The notes under the pieces were generated by a model. It was given only the letters and a program-made list of their open reading frames with translations, ran no database searches and had not been told where the DNA came from. A stretch of DNA of 11,233 nucleotides, taken from Bacteroidales bacterium (GTDB lineage Bacteria > Bacteroidota > Bacteroidia > Bacteroidales > Bacteroidaceae). The stretch is from the NCBI GenBank assembly GCA_004558865.1, contig SFCY01000073.1, positions 1-11,233 on the forward strand, given 5' to 3'. Below are positions 4,907 to 11,233 of the stretch, piece after piece. Numbering within the stretch: position 1 is the first letter of the stretch; every line of letters begins with the position of its first letter. Both the position numbers and the translations under genes were made by a program.

Positions 4907-6880
4907 TTATGCGTCGATATTGGCGTATGTTGCATTCTGTTCGATAAACTCGCGGCGTGGCTCCACGTCGTCGCCCATGAGCATGGAGAACACCTCGTCG
5001 GCGTCGGCGGCGTTCTCTATCGTCACCTGCTTCAGCAGTCGTGTCTTGGGATCCATGGTGGTCTCCCAGAGCTGCTCCGGGTTCATCTCGCCCAAACCTT
5101 TGTAGCGTTGGGTGTGGATGTTCTTGTCCTCCACTCCCTCGCCGTATTTGTCGAGGAAGGCCTGTCGCTGCTGGTCGGTGTAGCAGTATTCGCTCACCTT
5201 GTTCTTGTAGGTGCACTTGTAGAGGGGCGGCGTGGCGATGTAGAGGTGTCCCTGCTCTATCACGCGTGGCATGTAGCGATAGAAGAGTGTCATGATGAGC
5301 GTGTCGATGTGTGAGCCATCGACGTCGGCATCGGTCATGATGATGATCTTGTCGTAGCGCAGCTTGTCGATGTTGGCCTCGAAGTCGTCTTCGCCCTCCA
5401 CGCCAAACCTCACGCCTATGCTCTGTATGATGTTCATCACCGACTCGGCCTCGAACACCCTGTGTCGCTGCACCTTCTCCACGTTGAGGATCTTACCCCT
5501 GAGCGGGAGGATGGCCTGGTGGAAGCGGTCGCGGCCCTGTTTGGCCGAGCCTCCTGCCGAGTCGCCCTCGACGAGGAATATCTCCGTCTCCTTGGGGTCT
5601 TTGAGCGAGCAGTCAGCCAGCTTTCCGGGCAGTCCGCCTCCGCTCATCACCGTCTTGCGCTGCACGCTCTCGCGGGCCTTTCGGGCGGCGATGCGCGCCG
5701 TGGCGGCGAGGATCACCTTGTTGCATATCATCTTGGCCTCGTTGGGGTGCTCTTCCAAGTAGTTGGACAGGGCCTCGCCCACAGCCTGCTGCACGGCTCC
5801 GGCCACTTCGCTGTTGCCTAATTTCGTCTTGGTCTGTCCCTCAAACTGGGGTTCGGCCACCTTGATGCTGATCACGGCCGTGAGGCCCTCGCGGAAGTCC
5901 TCGCCCGCGATTTCTATCTTGGCCTTCTCTATCTGCTTGGCTATCTGTGGGTCGTTGTCGGCATAGTTCTTCAGCGTGCGGGTGAGGGCGATGCGGAATC
6001 CCGTCACGTGGGTTCCGCCCTCTATGGTGTTGATGTTGTTGACGTAGGAATGGAGGTTCTCCGTGTAGTCGGTGTTGTACATGATGGCCACCTCGATGGG
6101 CACCCCCTGCTTCTCGGTCTTGAGATAGATCACGTCGTCGAAGAGGTGCTGGCGGTGGCGGTCGATGTAGCGCACAAACTCTTTCAGTCCGTCCTTGGCG
6201 TGGAAAGTCTGCTCACGCGTCTTTCCCGTCTCGGGGTCGGGGCGCTCGTCGACGAGCCTGATGGAGATGCCGGCGTTGAGGAAGGCCAGCTCCCGCATGC
6301 GGTTGGCCACGATGTCCCATTTGAATGTGGTCGTGGTGAAGATGGAGCCGTCGGGCCAGAACTGCTGCCTGGTGCCTCGCTTCTCGGTCTCGCCCACCAC
6401 CTTCACGGGGTAGAGGGGCTTGCCTTTCTCGTATTCCTGCTGGTAGATTTTGCCGTCGCGGAACACTTGTGAAATCATGTGTGTAGAGAGGGCGTTGACG
6501 CAGCTCACGCCCACGCCGTGCAGGCCGCCGCTCACCTTGTAGGAGCCCTTGTCGAACTTGCCTCCTGCGTGGAGCACTGTCATCACCACCTCAAGTGCGC
6601 TCTTGTGGAGCTTCTTGTGCTCGTCGACGGGGATTCCTCGTCCGTCGTCCTCCACCACGCAGCTGCCGTCCTCGCAGAGCGTCACGGTGATGTTCTTGCA
6701 GTAGCCAGCCATGGCCTCGTCGATGGAGTTGTCCACCGTCTCGTTGATGAGGTGGTGGAGTCCCTTCTCGCTGATGTCGCCGATATACATGGCCGGACGC
6801 TTGCGCACGGCTTCCAATCCTTCCAGCACCTGGATGTTGGAGGCGGAATAGTTGTTCTCTATTTCTTGATTTTCTGCCAT
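4907..6880 (-). CDS. gyrB: DNA gyrase subunit B
   Basis: GyrB is the ATPase subunit of DNA gyrase. With GyrA it introduces negative supercoils using ATP. The 657-residue protein has a GHKL ATPase domain: NETVDNSIDEA at 46-56 with catalytic Glu47 and Mg-binding Asn51, EDDGRGIPVD at 77-86, and GGLHGVGVSCVNALS at 118-132. The transducer segment contains QTKTKLGNSEV at 349-359 with the ATP-contacting lysine. The TOPRIM domain shows EGDSAGGSAKQGRDR at 438-452 and DADVDGSH at 517-524, and the C-terminal tail has QRYKGLGEMNPEQLW (591-605). The length suits the short GyrB type without the proteobacterial insertion. I take the ATG at 6880 (MAENQEIENN), preceded by AAAGAA, rather than the TTG at 6898. 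The gene has its own -7 box and terminator, so it appears monocistronic and unlinked to gyrA or dnaA here. ParE is the main alternative, but QRYKGLGEMN and the overall sequence favour GyrB. Confidence 0.96.
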   Translation of the reverse strand: MAENQEIENNYSASNIQVLEGLEAVRKRPAMYIGDISEKGLHHLINETVDNSIDEAMAGYCKNITVTLCEDGSCVVEDDGRGIPVDEHKKLHKSALEVVMTVLHAGGKFDKGSYKVSGGLHGVGVSCVNALSTHMISQVFRDGKIYQQEYEKGKPLYPVKVVGETEKRGTRQQFWPDGSIFTTTTFKWDIVANRMRELAFLNAGISIRLVDERPDPETGKTREQTFHAKDGLKEFVRYIDRHRQHLFDDVIYLKTEKQGVPIEVAIMYNTDYTENLHSYVNNINTIEGGTHVTGFRIALTRTLKNYADNDPQIAKQIEKAKIEIAGEDFREGLTAVISIKVAEPQFEGQTKTKLGNSEVAGAVQQAVGEALSNYLEEHPNEAKMICNKVILAATARIAARKARESVQRKTVMSGGGLPGKLADCSLKDPKETEIFLVEGDSAGGSAKQGRDRFHQAILPLRGKILNVEKVQRHRVFEAESVMNIIQSIGVRFGVEGEDDFEANIDKLRYDKIIIMTDADVDGSHIDTLIMTLFYRYMPRVIEQGHLYIATPPLYKCTYKNKVSEYCYTDQQRQAFLDKYGEGVEDKNIHTQRYKGLGEMNPEQLWETTMDPKTRLLKQVTIENAADADEVFSMLMGDDVEPRREFIEQNATYANIDA

Positions 6881-6906
6881 TTCTTTAGGATTCGTCAATT
6901 AACATG

Positions 6907-6914
6907 CAAAGATA
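6907..6914 (-). promoter_or_regulatory. -7 box (TATCTTTG) of gyrB
   Basis: TATCTTTG on the - strand lies 26 bases before the gyrB ATG. TTTCC 19 bases upstream (6934-6938) is a partial -33 element. It is divergent from the box at 6956-6963, so the two promoters share about 50 bp and gyrase activity could couple them through local supercoiling. Confidence 0.65.
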
Positions 6915-6955
6915 ACAAAAAATGCCCGAATGAGGAAATTTTGCCGGCTTTTTAT

Positions 6956-6963
6956 TACCTTTG
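6956..6963 (+). promoter_or_regulatory. -7 box (TACCTTTG) before the DUF3298-like gene
   Basis: TACCTTTG fits TAnnTTTG and ends only 10 bases before the ATG at 6974. Transcription would start near 6967, leaving a leader of under about 15 nt. The -33 element is unclear: the nearest TTTG (6940-6943) is only 12 bases upstream. Confidence 0.5.
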
Positions 6964-6973
6964 CAACACGCAA

Positions 6974-7645
6974 ATGGAAATGGTTTTCAAATATACGGTT
7001 CTGTGCCTTTTGCTTCTGGTCTGCGGACCTTTGGAAGCGGAGGACTTCTTCGATGTGCAGACCTACAACTGCCAGGAGAGCGGTGGCGGGTCGTCGTTCG
7101 ACGCGCGGGTGGACTTCCCCTCCGTGGGGCCCGGCGCGTGCCTCATCCAAGCCCGCCAATGGGTGTGCGAGGTGTTGGGCATCGACGCTCCGCTGCGGGT
7201 GAGCTGCGACGACTTTCCGGCTCTGCTCCAGCGGGCGGCCAGCGACTACGTGGCCTCTGGCGGCGGCCAGCGCCGGGTGGAGATAGAATGGGCCTTTGAG
7301 GACCCGAGCTGCGTGACCTTCCTCGCCACGGTGCGCGACCGCGACAGCGTGGAGTGGACATCGCAGGACTGTGCCACCTTCAGCAAGGCCGACGGCCACA
7401 GGCTCTCCGCCGACGAGGTGTTCAACTGCCCGGAGCGGCAGATCAAGCAGCTCATGTGGCAGTTTCGCGGCGACCTTCCCATGGAGGTGGGCCGTGCCGA
7501 CGACCTCTATGTGGGCGACGTGGGCTTCATCGATGGTTGGGTGGTGGTGATAGGCCCTGCCCGCAACCACACCGGAGCCATCTATAAGATTCGCTACCAG
7601 GTGGCCGAGCCTTATCTGCGCCATTACGCGGGAGGGTATTATTAG
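6974..7645 (+). CDS. Exported DUF3298 / RsiV-like protein
   Basis: The 223-residue protein has an N-terminal signal sequence (VLCLLLLVCGPLEA, residues 9-22) and is likely exported. The cleavage is probably after Ala22; the Cys at 17 does not sit in a good lipobox. The C-terminal part follows the pattern of DUF3298 domains found in RsiV-like and other periplasmic proteins: an FSKADGHRLSADEVF segment (136-150), a helix QIKQLMWQF (156-164), a DGWVVVIGP strand with HTGAIYKIRYQV (187-210) and a final AEPYL. This assignment is by eye and the sequence is divergent. The function is unknown. I chose the ATG at 6974; the ATG at 6980 is equally possible. The upstream extension of the open frame (from 6479) lies antisense to gyrB and is not coding. 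It stands alone, convergent with rpsT. Confidence 0.7.
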   Translation: MEMVFKYTVLCLLLLVCGPLEAEDFFDVQTYNCQESGGGSSFDARVDFPSVGPGACLIQARQWVCEVLGIDAPLRVSCDDFPALLQRAASDYVASGGGQRRVEIEWAFEDPSCVTFLATVRDRDSVEWTSQDCATFSKADGHRLSADEVFNCPERQIKQLMWQFRGDLPMEVGRADDLYVGDVGFIDGWVVVIGPARNHTGAIYKIRYQVAEPYLRHYAGGYY

Positions 7646-7696
7646 TCGCGGCCTGGCCTGGGTTCTGTGGTCCCTGCGATTGTTTGGATACGCTAA

Positions 7697-7723
7697 AGGC
7701 CGCAACTCGTCGAGTTGCGGCCT
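7697..7723 (-). terminator. 12-bp hairpin between the DUF3298-like gene and rpsT
   Basis: AGGCCGCAACTC (7697-7708) and GAGTTGCGGCCT (7712-7723) are perfectly complementary around a 3-base loop. On the - strand it is followed by TTTAG, so it probably ends the tRNA-Glu/rpsT transcript. It may also stop the convergent transcript from the left, though no T run follows on that strand. Confidence 0.75.
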
Positions 7724-7750
7724 CAGTAAGGTATCTTTGTGCAAGGAAGA

Positions 7751-8005
7751 TTAGCCGAGCTTGTTGATGTACTGGCTCAGGCTTGACTTCAGGTTGGCAG
7801 CTTTGTTCTTGTGGATGATGTTGGTCTTGGCCAACTTATCAAGCATCTTCTGAACAGCGGGATACAGCTTGACAGCCTCTTCCTTATCCTTTGTGCCGCG
7901 CAGCTTGCGCACAGCGTTACGCATCGTCTTTGCGTAATATTTGTTGTGCAGCGTTCTCACCTTTGTCTGGCGGATTCTTTTAAGTGATGATTTGTGATTT
8001 GCCAT
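7751..8005 (-). CDS. rpsT: 30S ribosomal protein S20
   Basis: S20 is a primary 16S rRNA-binding protein that stabilises the small subunit. The 84-residue basic, helical protein has the family start MANHKSSLKRIRQ and the motifs TLHNKYYAKTMRNAVRKL (18-35) and HKNKAANLKSSLSQYINKL (65-83). Length and composition are exactly as expected. It starts 29 bases after the 3' end of tRNA-Glu on the same strand with no terminator between, so both appear to be transcribed from the promoter at 8127-8158 and separated by RNA processing. Confidence 0.98.
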   Translation of the reverse strand: MANHKSSLKRIRQTKVRTLHNKYYAKTMRNAVRKLRGTKDKEEAVKLYPAVQKMLDKLAKTNIIHKNKAANLKSSLSQYINKLG

Positions 8006-8034
8006 CTTGTTTTGTCTTCTATTTTTATTGTTTG

Positions 8035-8106
8035 TAGTCCATAGCAGAGTCGAACTGCTCTTTAGAGAATGAAAATCTCTCGTCCTAACCGATAGACGAA
8101 TGGACC
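8035..8106 (-). tRNA. tRNA-Glu (anticodon UUC)
   Basis: On the - strand the sequence begins GGTCCATTCGTCTATCGG and ends TATGGACTA, forming a complete 72-nt cloverleaf. The acceptor arm GGTCCAT/ATGGACT contains a G-U first pair, with discriminator A. The anticodon stem AGAGA/TCTCT encloses TTTTCAT, giving anticodon TTC. The T arm GCAG-TTCGACT-CTGC is regular. CCA is not encoded, as usual in Bacteroidetes. It reads GAA/GAG codons and also supplies Glu-tRNA for tetrapyrrole synthesis where that route exists. Confidence 0.96.
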
Positions 8107-8126
8107 GTCGCTTTGAATTGCGGGTG

Positions 8127-8158
8127 CAAAGGTAGCTGTTTTTTCTTATATGCGCAAA
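8127..8158 (-). promoter_or_regulatory. Promoter of the tRNA-Glu / rpsT unit
   Basis: On the - strand TTTG (8158-8155) and TACCTTTG (8134-8127) are separated by 20 bases, close to the Bacteroidetes consensus. It lies 20 bases before the tRNA 5' end and drives the tRNA and rpsT. Confidence 0.8.
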
Positions 8159-8197
8159 TTTTCTTCCAAATATTTTCTTTAAACAGCTGATTTTTAC

Positions 8198-8205
8198 TAT
8201 TTTTG
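8198..8205 (+). promoter_or_regulatory. -7 box (TATTTTTG) of recO
   Basis: TATTTTTG matches TAnnTTTG and lies 22 bases before the recO ATG. TTTC at 8174-8177, 20 bases upstream, is a partial -33 element. The region is divergent from the tRNA-Glu promoter. Confidence 0.55.
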
Positions 8206-8227
8206 CTTCTAAAATGCAAATGAGTAC

Positions 8228-8944
8228 ATGAAGCCCCCCGCTCTTGTCCTTTCCACCGTCAACTATGGCGACCGCCAGCTCATCGTGGACCTTCTCACGC
8301 GACAGGCCGGCCGGCAGTCGTTCATCGTCAGGCTCTCGCAGAGTCCGCATGGGCGCGTCCACCGCAGGCTCTTCCAGCCGCTGACGTTGCTCGACGCCGA
8401 CTTCACCCTGCGCCCCAACCGCACGCTGCAGCGTTTCTCCGAGGTGAGGATGTCCCGGCCGTGGACCTCGCTCACCGCCAATCCCTATAAGATGCCGTTG
8501 GTGTTTTTCGTGGCCGAGTTCCTGCGCCATGCCACCCGCGACGAGCAGGACGTGGCCACGCTGTTCGACTATGTTGTGGACAGTGTGGAATGGCTCGACA
8601 TGGCCTCGGAGGGCTATGCCAACTTCCATTTGGTTTTCATGATTCGGCTCTCGATGTTTTTGGGCTTTTTCCCAAACCTTGAGAGCTATGAGCCTGGAGC
8701 TTGTTTCGACCTGCGCAGCGGCTGCTTCTCCACCACCGTGCCTCCTCATCCCGACTATATCCAAGCCGATGAGGCCGAGGCGATGGTGGGGCTGATGAGG
8801 CTCAGCTTCACCACGATGCGCCTCTTCCGCATGTCGCGCGAGCAGCGCAACCGCTGTGTCGACGTGATCCTTGATTTCTACCGGCTCCACATCCCCGCCT
8901 TTCCCGAGCTGAAGACGCTCGGAGTGGTGAGGGAGCTTTTTTAG
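8228..8944 (+). CDS. recO: DNA repair protein RecO
   Basis: RecO works with RecR (and RecF) to load RecA on SSB-coated single-stranded DNA in recombinational repair. The 238-residue protein opens with the OB-fold domain, about 1-80. Residues LSTVNYGDRQLIVDLLTRQAGRQSF (split around 8-32) match the usual RecO pattern in which a strand is followed by Y/GD and an L(T)xxxG stretch. The C-terminal helical part holds YANFHLVFMIRLSMFLGFFP (129-148), typical of the family. The zinc-binding cysteine set seen in some RecO proteins is absent; only two widely spaced groups of single cysteines are present. The ATG at 8228 gives the expected N-terminus; the ATGs just upstream are quickly stopped. It is a single gene with its own -7 box, followed by the palindromic repeat region. 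Confidence 0.92.
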   Translation: MKPPALVLSTVNYGDRQLIVDLLTRQAGRQSFIVRLSQSPHGRVHRRLFQPLTLLDADFTLRPNRTLQRFSEVRMSRPWTSLTANPYKMPLVFFVAEFLRHATRDEQDVATLFDYVVDSVEWLDMASEGYANFHLVFMIRLSMFLGFFPNLESYEPGACFDLRSGCFSTTVPPHPDYIQADEAEAMVGLMRLSFTTMRLFRMSREQRNRCVDVILDFYRLHIPAFPELKTLGVVRELF

Positions 8945-9106
8945 GCCGTGTCCTCTCCCCATGTCCTTAGTTCCTGCCTTTCATGGTGGGGTGGGGTTGC
9001 TCGCTGGCGGGCTGCTTTTGCCCGTTCTTCCCTTTCTCCCCGTCAGTCTTGTTTCATCTGTCCAGCGGGTTGATGGCCATTGCCCTCGCTCACACACTCA
9101 ACCTTT

Positions 9107-9172
9107 TTTTTCAACGAATGAAACGAATCAGTCGAACACACATTCGAGCAATTCGAGTAATTCGTTGAAAAA
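9107..9172. repeat. 66-bp interrupted palindrome of ATTCG nonamers
   Basis: TTTTTCAACGAAT (9107-9119) is the exact reverse complement of ATTCGTTGAAAAA (9160-9172). Inside, CGAAT (9124-9128) pairs with ATTCG (9151-9155), and TCGAA (9132-9136) with TTCGA (9143-9147), around the loop CACACA. Each arm consists of three 9-base units: ATTCGAGCA, ATTCGAGTA, ATTCGTTGA on the right and their near-complements on the left. It lies between the converging recO and glsB. It lacks a proper T tail, so it is more like an extragenic palindromic repeat than a standard terminator, although it may still protect or end both transcripts. Confidence 0.85.
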
Positions 9173-9214
9173 CGGCACAGCGGATATCGGTTGTGTCTTG
9201 TTGGGGGGAGTGTG

Positions 9215-10204
9215 TTATTTTTCCTTGTAAATCAAGTTGTTTGCGCCGCTGGTGAGGCGCAGGGCCTCTGGGTGTTCCTTCACGAAGCTCTCGATGTGGC
9301 GTATGCGCTTCTCCTCGAATATCTCGTCCACGGCTATCAGAATGCCCGTCTCCTCCACGTCGCCGAAGCCGTAGTTGATGGCTGTGCCGAAGAGTTTCAT
9401 GGTGGGGCTCAGGTTCATGTAGGCGTTGACCAAGGGCGGAATGTTGTAGCCCAACTTGCGTATCTCGTGGTTGAGGATGCGGTAGTCGGCCTTGAAGTCG
9501 TCCTCGCAGAATATCTTCCTCAATTCTTCCTCTGGGGTCTCGATCTTCAGCGGCTTGATGGGGATGATGAGGTTTTCCTTGTCGTCGAAGTGCTTCTTGA
9601 GGAAATAGAGTATCATGTCGCGTCCGCGGCGGATGTAGTTGGGGTACATGGTCATCTTGCCGAAGAAGTATTTGCAGTCGGGGTTGATCACGGTCAGCGC
9701 GCCCAGGCCGTCCCACAGGTTGTCGAGTGCGAAGATTGACTTGGTGTTCTGCCTCACGTTCTGGTAGTCGAGGCTGACGAATGAGCGTCCCAATTCCACG
9801 GTGTAGGGAGCATATTCTCTCATGAACTTTCTGGAGAAGTGGAACATGTGGCTTGTGGCCAGATGGGGCTGTCCGTCGGGCTGAATCTTCCAGTCCTTTC
9901 CGAAGAGGTAGCGGTATCCGCCGATGATTTCGTCGTTTTCGGGATTCCACACGATGAGTTGCTTGCATCCGTGGTCCATCGTGTCGAACTCGTCGATGTC
10001 CATGCTTTTTCCCGTACCGCCTCCAGCGGTGCGGAAGGCCTCCTCCCGCAGCCGCCCAATCTCTTTCATCACGTTGGGCGCCTCTTTTGCCGTGACCACG
10101 TAAATCTCGTTGTGACTCTTGTTGGTCATTCTCAGTTGCCGCTCTGGCGTAAGCTCACGCTTGAGCAGTTCCCTGTCGATAGGCTGGATGATTTCTTCTT
10201 CCAT
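9215..10204 (-). CDS. glsB: Glycine N-acyltransferase (OlsB-like GNAT), glycine lipid synthesis
   Basis: The 329-residue protein belongs to the GNAT-like N-acyltransferase group related to OlsB and formerly called hemolysins. In Bacteroides the GlsB member acylates glycine with a 3-hydroxy fatty acid to give commendamide-like N-acylglycine, the precursor of glycine lipids. Supporting sequence includes NEIYVVTAKEAPNVMKEIGRLR (32-53) with REEAFRTAGGGTG after it, a DEFDTMDHGCKQLIVW stretch (71-86), GGYRY (95-99), and ELGRSFVSLDYQ (137-148), the typical core with the ELGR motif. I start at the ATG at 10204; upstream codons in the frame lie inside glsA. It begins 5 bases after the glsA stop, a tight operon arrangement that supports the pathway assignment. 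An ornithine N-acyltransferase is the main alternative substrate class; the neighbouring gene and the order favour glycine. Confidence 0.8.
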   Translation of the reverse strand: MEEEIIQPIDRELLKRELTPERQLRMTNKSHNEIYVVTAKEAPNVMKEIGRLREEAFRTAGGGTGKSMDIDEFDTMDHGCKQLIVWNPENDEIIGGYRYLFGKDWKIQPDGQPHLATSHMFHFSRKFMREYAPYTVELGRSFVSLDYQNVRQNTKSIFALDNLWDGLGALTVINPDCKYFFGKMTMYPNYIRRGRDMILYFLKKHFDDKENLIIPIKPLKIETPEEELRKIFCEDDFKADYRILNHEIRKLGYNIPPLVNAYMNLSPTMKLFGTAINYGFGDVEETGILIAVDEIFEEKRIRHIESFVKEHPEALRLTSGANNLIYKEK

Positions 10205-10209
10205 GATGT

Positions 10210-11040
10210 TTATAATTCGTAAACCTTGTCTTCTACAATCTTGGCCCATTCCTGCGGCGTGTGGCTCTTGTCGAAGGTCTGCCAGGGGATGGGCTTGCCG
10301 AAGGCCACGCGGAACTCCTTGTGTACGTTCTTGTACATCTCGTCCACGAGGAAGAGCATGGCCACGTTGAATTTTAGGTGCAGCGACTTGCAGATGTTGG
10401 CAATGCGGTAGAACTTGTCGCTGTTGCTGCCGCCGAAGTGGATGGGCACCACGTCGCGGTGGTACTCCACGCTTTTCGATATGAACGTCTTCTTCCAGGG
10501 CAGGTCGTGTATCTTGCCGTTGGTTTTTCGCGAGCAGAGTCCGGCGGGGAACATCAGGATGTGGTTGTCGCCTTGGAATCCCGCCTCCACCATCCGTGGG
10601 AAGTCGCGGCTCTGCTTGCCCGTCTTGTTGATGGGTATGCATAGCGGGGCGAGGCCAGGGAGGTTCATGAGCAGGTCGTTGACGAGATAGCGGAAGCGCC
10701 CGTCGTAGTGGCGGCCTATGATGGCCCCGAGCGCCACGCCGTCGGCGCCGCCCAGAGGGTGGTTGGAAACGAAGGTGTAGAGTTTGCCGTCGTCTTTCTT
10801 GGGGAGGTTCTCCTCGCCGACGAGGTCGAGCGTCATGTCGAGATAGCGCACGCATTCCTCCAGCCACGGTGTGCCGGTCAAGCCGCGCGAGCGCCAGAGG
10901 AAGCCGTTGACCTCGTCCTCGTGGACGGTCTTGCGCAACCAGTCGATGGCAAGGCGAGGCACAAACCGGGCCTTGCTCCCCATCTTGTCGGCGATGATTT
11001 TGTCCAAGTCAATTGTTTTCTCAATAATCTCTTCGCTCAT
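10210..11040 (-). CDS. glsA: O-acyltransferase of glycine lipid synthesis (PlsC-like)
   Basis: The 276-residue protein is a 1-acylglycerol-phosphate-acyltransferase-like enzyme. GlsA of Bacteroides adds a second fatty acid to the hydroxyl of N-acylglycine to finish the glycine lipid in the inner membrane. The first acyltransferase block is FVSNHPLGGADG (90-101) with His94 and Asp100. Spacing is H-x5-D rather than the common H-x4-D, as I recall for this subfamily. The block GLAPLCIPINKTGKQSRD (129-146) matches the second motif region and FPAGLCSRK (164-172) the third. No strong transmembrane helix is visible, so membrane association is probably peripheral. The ATG at 11040 is preferred because the -7 box at 11060-11067 lies 20 bases upstream; the longer frame start at 11082 would precede it. 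It is cotranscribed with glsB. Confidence 0.8.
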   Translation of the reverse strand: MSEEIIEKTIDLDKIIADKMGSKARFVPRLAIDWLRKTVHEDEVNGFLWRSRGLTGTPWLEECVRYLDMTLDLVGEENLPKKDDGKLYTFVSNHPLGGADGVALGAIIGRHYDGRFRYLVNDLLMNLPGLAPLCIPINKTGKQSRDFPRMVEAGFQGDNHILMFPAGLCSRKTNGKIHDLPWKKTFISKSVEYHRDVVPIHFGGSNSDKFYRIANICKSLHLKFNVAMLFLVDEMYKNVHKEFRVAFGKPIPWQTFDKSHTPQEWAKIVEDKVYEL

Positions 11041-11059
11041 AACATATTCATAACATCTG

Positions 11060-11067
11060 CAAAAATA
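11060..11067 (-). promoter_or_regulatory. -7 box (TATTTTTG) of the glsA-glsB operon
   Basis: TATTTTTG on the - strand matches TAnnTTTG and lies 20 bases before the glsA ATG. No TTTG is found at the normal 19-21 base spacing; one occurs at 12 bases in a T-rich stretch. Confidence 0.5.
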
Positions 11068-11176
11068 ACATATTATTTTCAAAAATGATGATGTGAGGGA
11101 GAAAAAATAACCTGTTGAAGCGAAATTTTAACCATCTGTCTTTTTTTAAATATGGTTGACACCTCAAAAAGAAAAG

Positions 11177-11233
11177 ATGGAAAAGAAAAAAGAGAGGCTC
11201 CAATCCCTATTGGATCGCAGTAAGTTAGAGAAG
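11177..11233 (+). CDS. Possible start of a + strand gene, cut by the window edge
   Basis: An ATG at 11177 opens 19 codons (starting MEKKKERLQSLLDRSK) that reach the right edge without a stop. It is preceded by a purine-rich AAAAAGAAAAG stretch. The composition is lysine-rich. No product can be recognised from so little, and no TAnnTTTG box is seen just upstream. An AACCAT/ATGGTT inverted repeat (11130-11135 and 11152-11157) lies before it. Confidence 0.4.
   Translation, partial: MEKKKERLQSLLDRSKLEK

Noticed and set aside
4553..5314. 253-residue + strand open frame across the end of gyrB
   Set aside because: It runs over the gyrB terminator and is antisense to two real genes, with no recognisable domain.
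6881..6898. TTG start giving six extra GyrB residues
   Set aside because: The ATG at 6880 gives the familiar MAENQ-type N-terminus and is preceded by AAAGAA.
6479..6973. Long + strand open frame antisense to gyrB, joined to the DUF3298-like gene
   Set aside because: It mirrors gyrB codons, and the signal peptide and -7 box place the true start at 6974 or 6980.
7732..7739. TATCTTTG on the + strand as a promoter
   Set aside because: It matches a -7 box but has no -33 element and would only transcribe antisense to rpsT and the tRNA; probably chance.
8006..8962. Continuous - strand frame running through tRNA-Glu and antisense to recO into rpsT
   Set aside because: It passes through a tRNA gene and a promoter; only the last 84 codons are rpsT.
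9110..9172. Short peptides with repeated Ile-Arg read from the palindrome
   Set aside because: They arise from the 9-base repeat being a multiple of three; the DNA symmetry, not a protein, explains them.
10205..10867. Long N-terminal extension of glsB overlapping glsA
   Set aside because: Arg/Pro-rich translation from the wrong frame of glsA; glsB begins at the ATG at 10204.
11152..11223. 23-codon + strand frame starting at 11152
   Set aside because: Short, stops before the edge, has no motif and overlaps the more plausible frame opening at 11177.

Overview
The window looks like a chromosomal segment of a Bacteroidales bacterium, most likely Prevotella or a close relative. Three things point there: promoters of the Bacteroidetes type (TAnnTTTG -7 boxes, several with TTTG 19-20 bases upstream), protein sequences typical of the order (GyrB, DUF3109, RecO, the glycine-lipid acyltransferase pair), and the tRNA-Glu/rpsT pairing. 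No integrase, insertion sequence, CRISPR array or phage module is visible. This is mainly a housekeeping region with some accessory material.

Left part (1-2467, + strand): gpmA (glycolytic phosphoglycerate mutase) has possible tandem promoters in front and a strong hairpin terminator behind. It is followed by ung (uracil-DNA glycosylase), a short G/C hairpin with a T run, and a cysteine-rich DUF3109 protein. Positions 2468-2797 contain no protein gene. They hold a well-supported orphan small RNA unit: a near-consensus promoter (2537-2567), about 190 nt of sequence that folds into several nested hairpins, and a strong terminator (2726-2761) shared with the convergent araC-type gene.

Middle part (2798-6880, - strand): an AraC-family regulator, a short stretch that looks like decayed coding sequence, a secreted protein resembling only the non-catalytic N-terminal part of alpha-L-rhamnosidases, and gyrB with its own terminator. 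Divergent from gyrB at 6974 is a small exported DUF3298-like protein.

Right part (7646-11233): tRNA-Glu(UUC) and rpsT form a - strand unit with a clear promoter, divergent from recO. After recO comes an elaborate 66-bp palindrome built from 9-bp ATTCG repeats. Next is a tight two-gene - strand operon, glsA-glsB, predicted to make glycine lipids (N-acyl then O-acyl transfer). The first 19 codons of a possible + strand gene reach the right edge.

The items most worth following up are the structured small RNA, the ATTCG nonamer palindrome with its partial cousin before gpmA, and the apparent gene decay downstream of the rhamnosidase-like protein.
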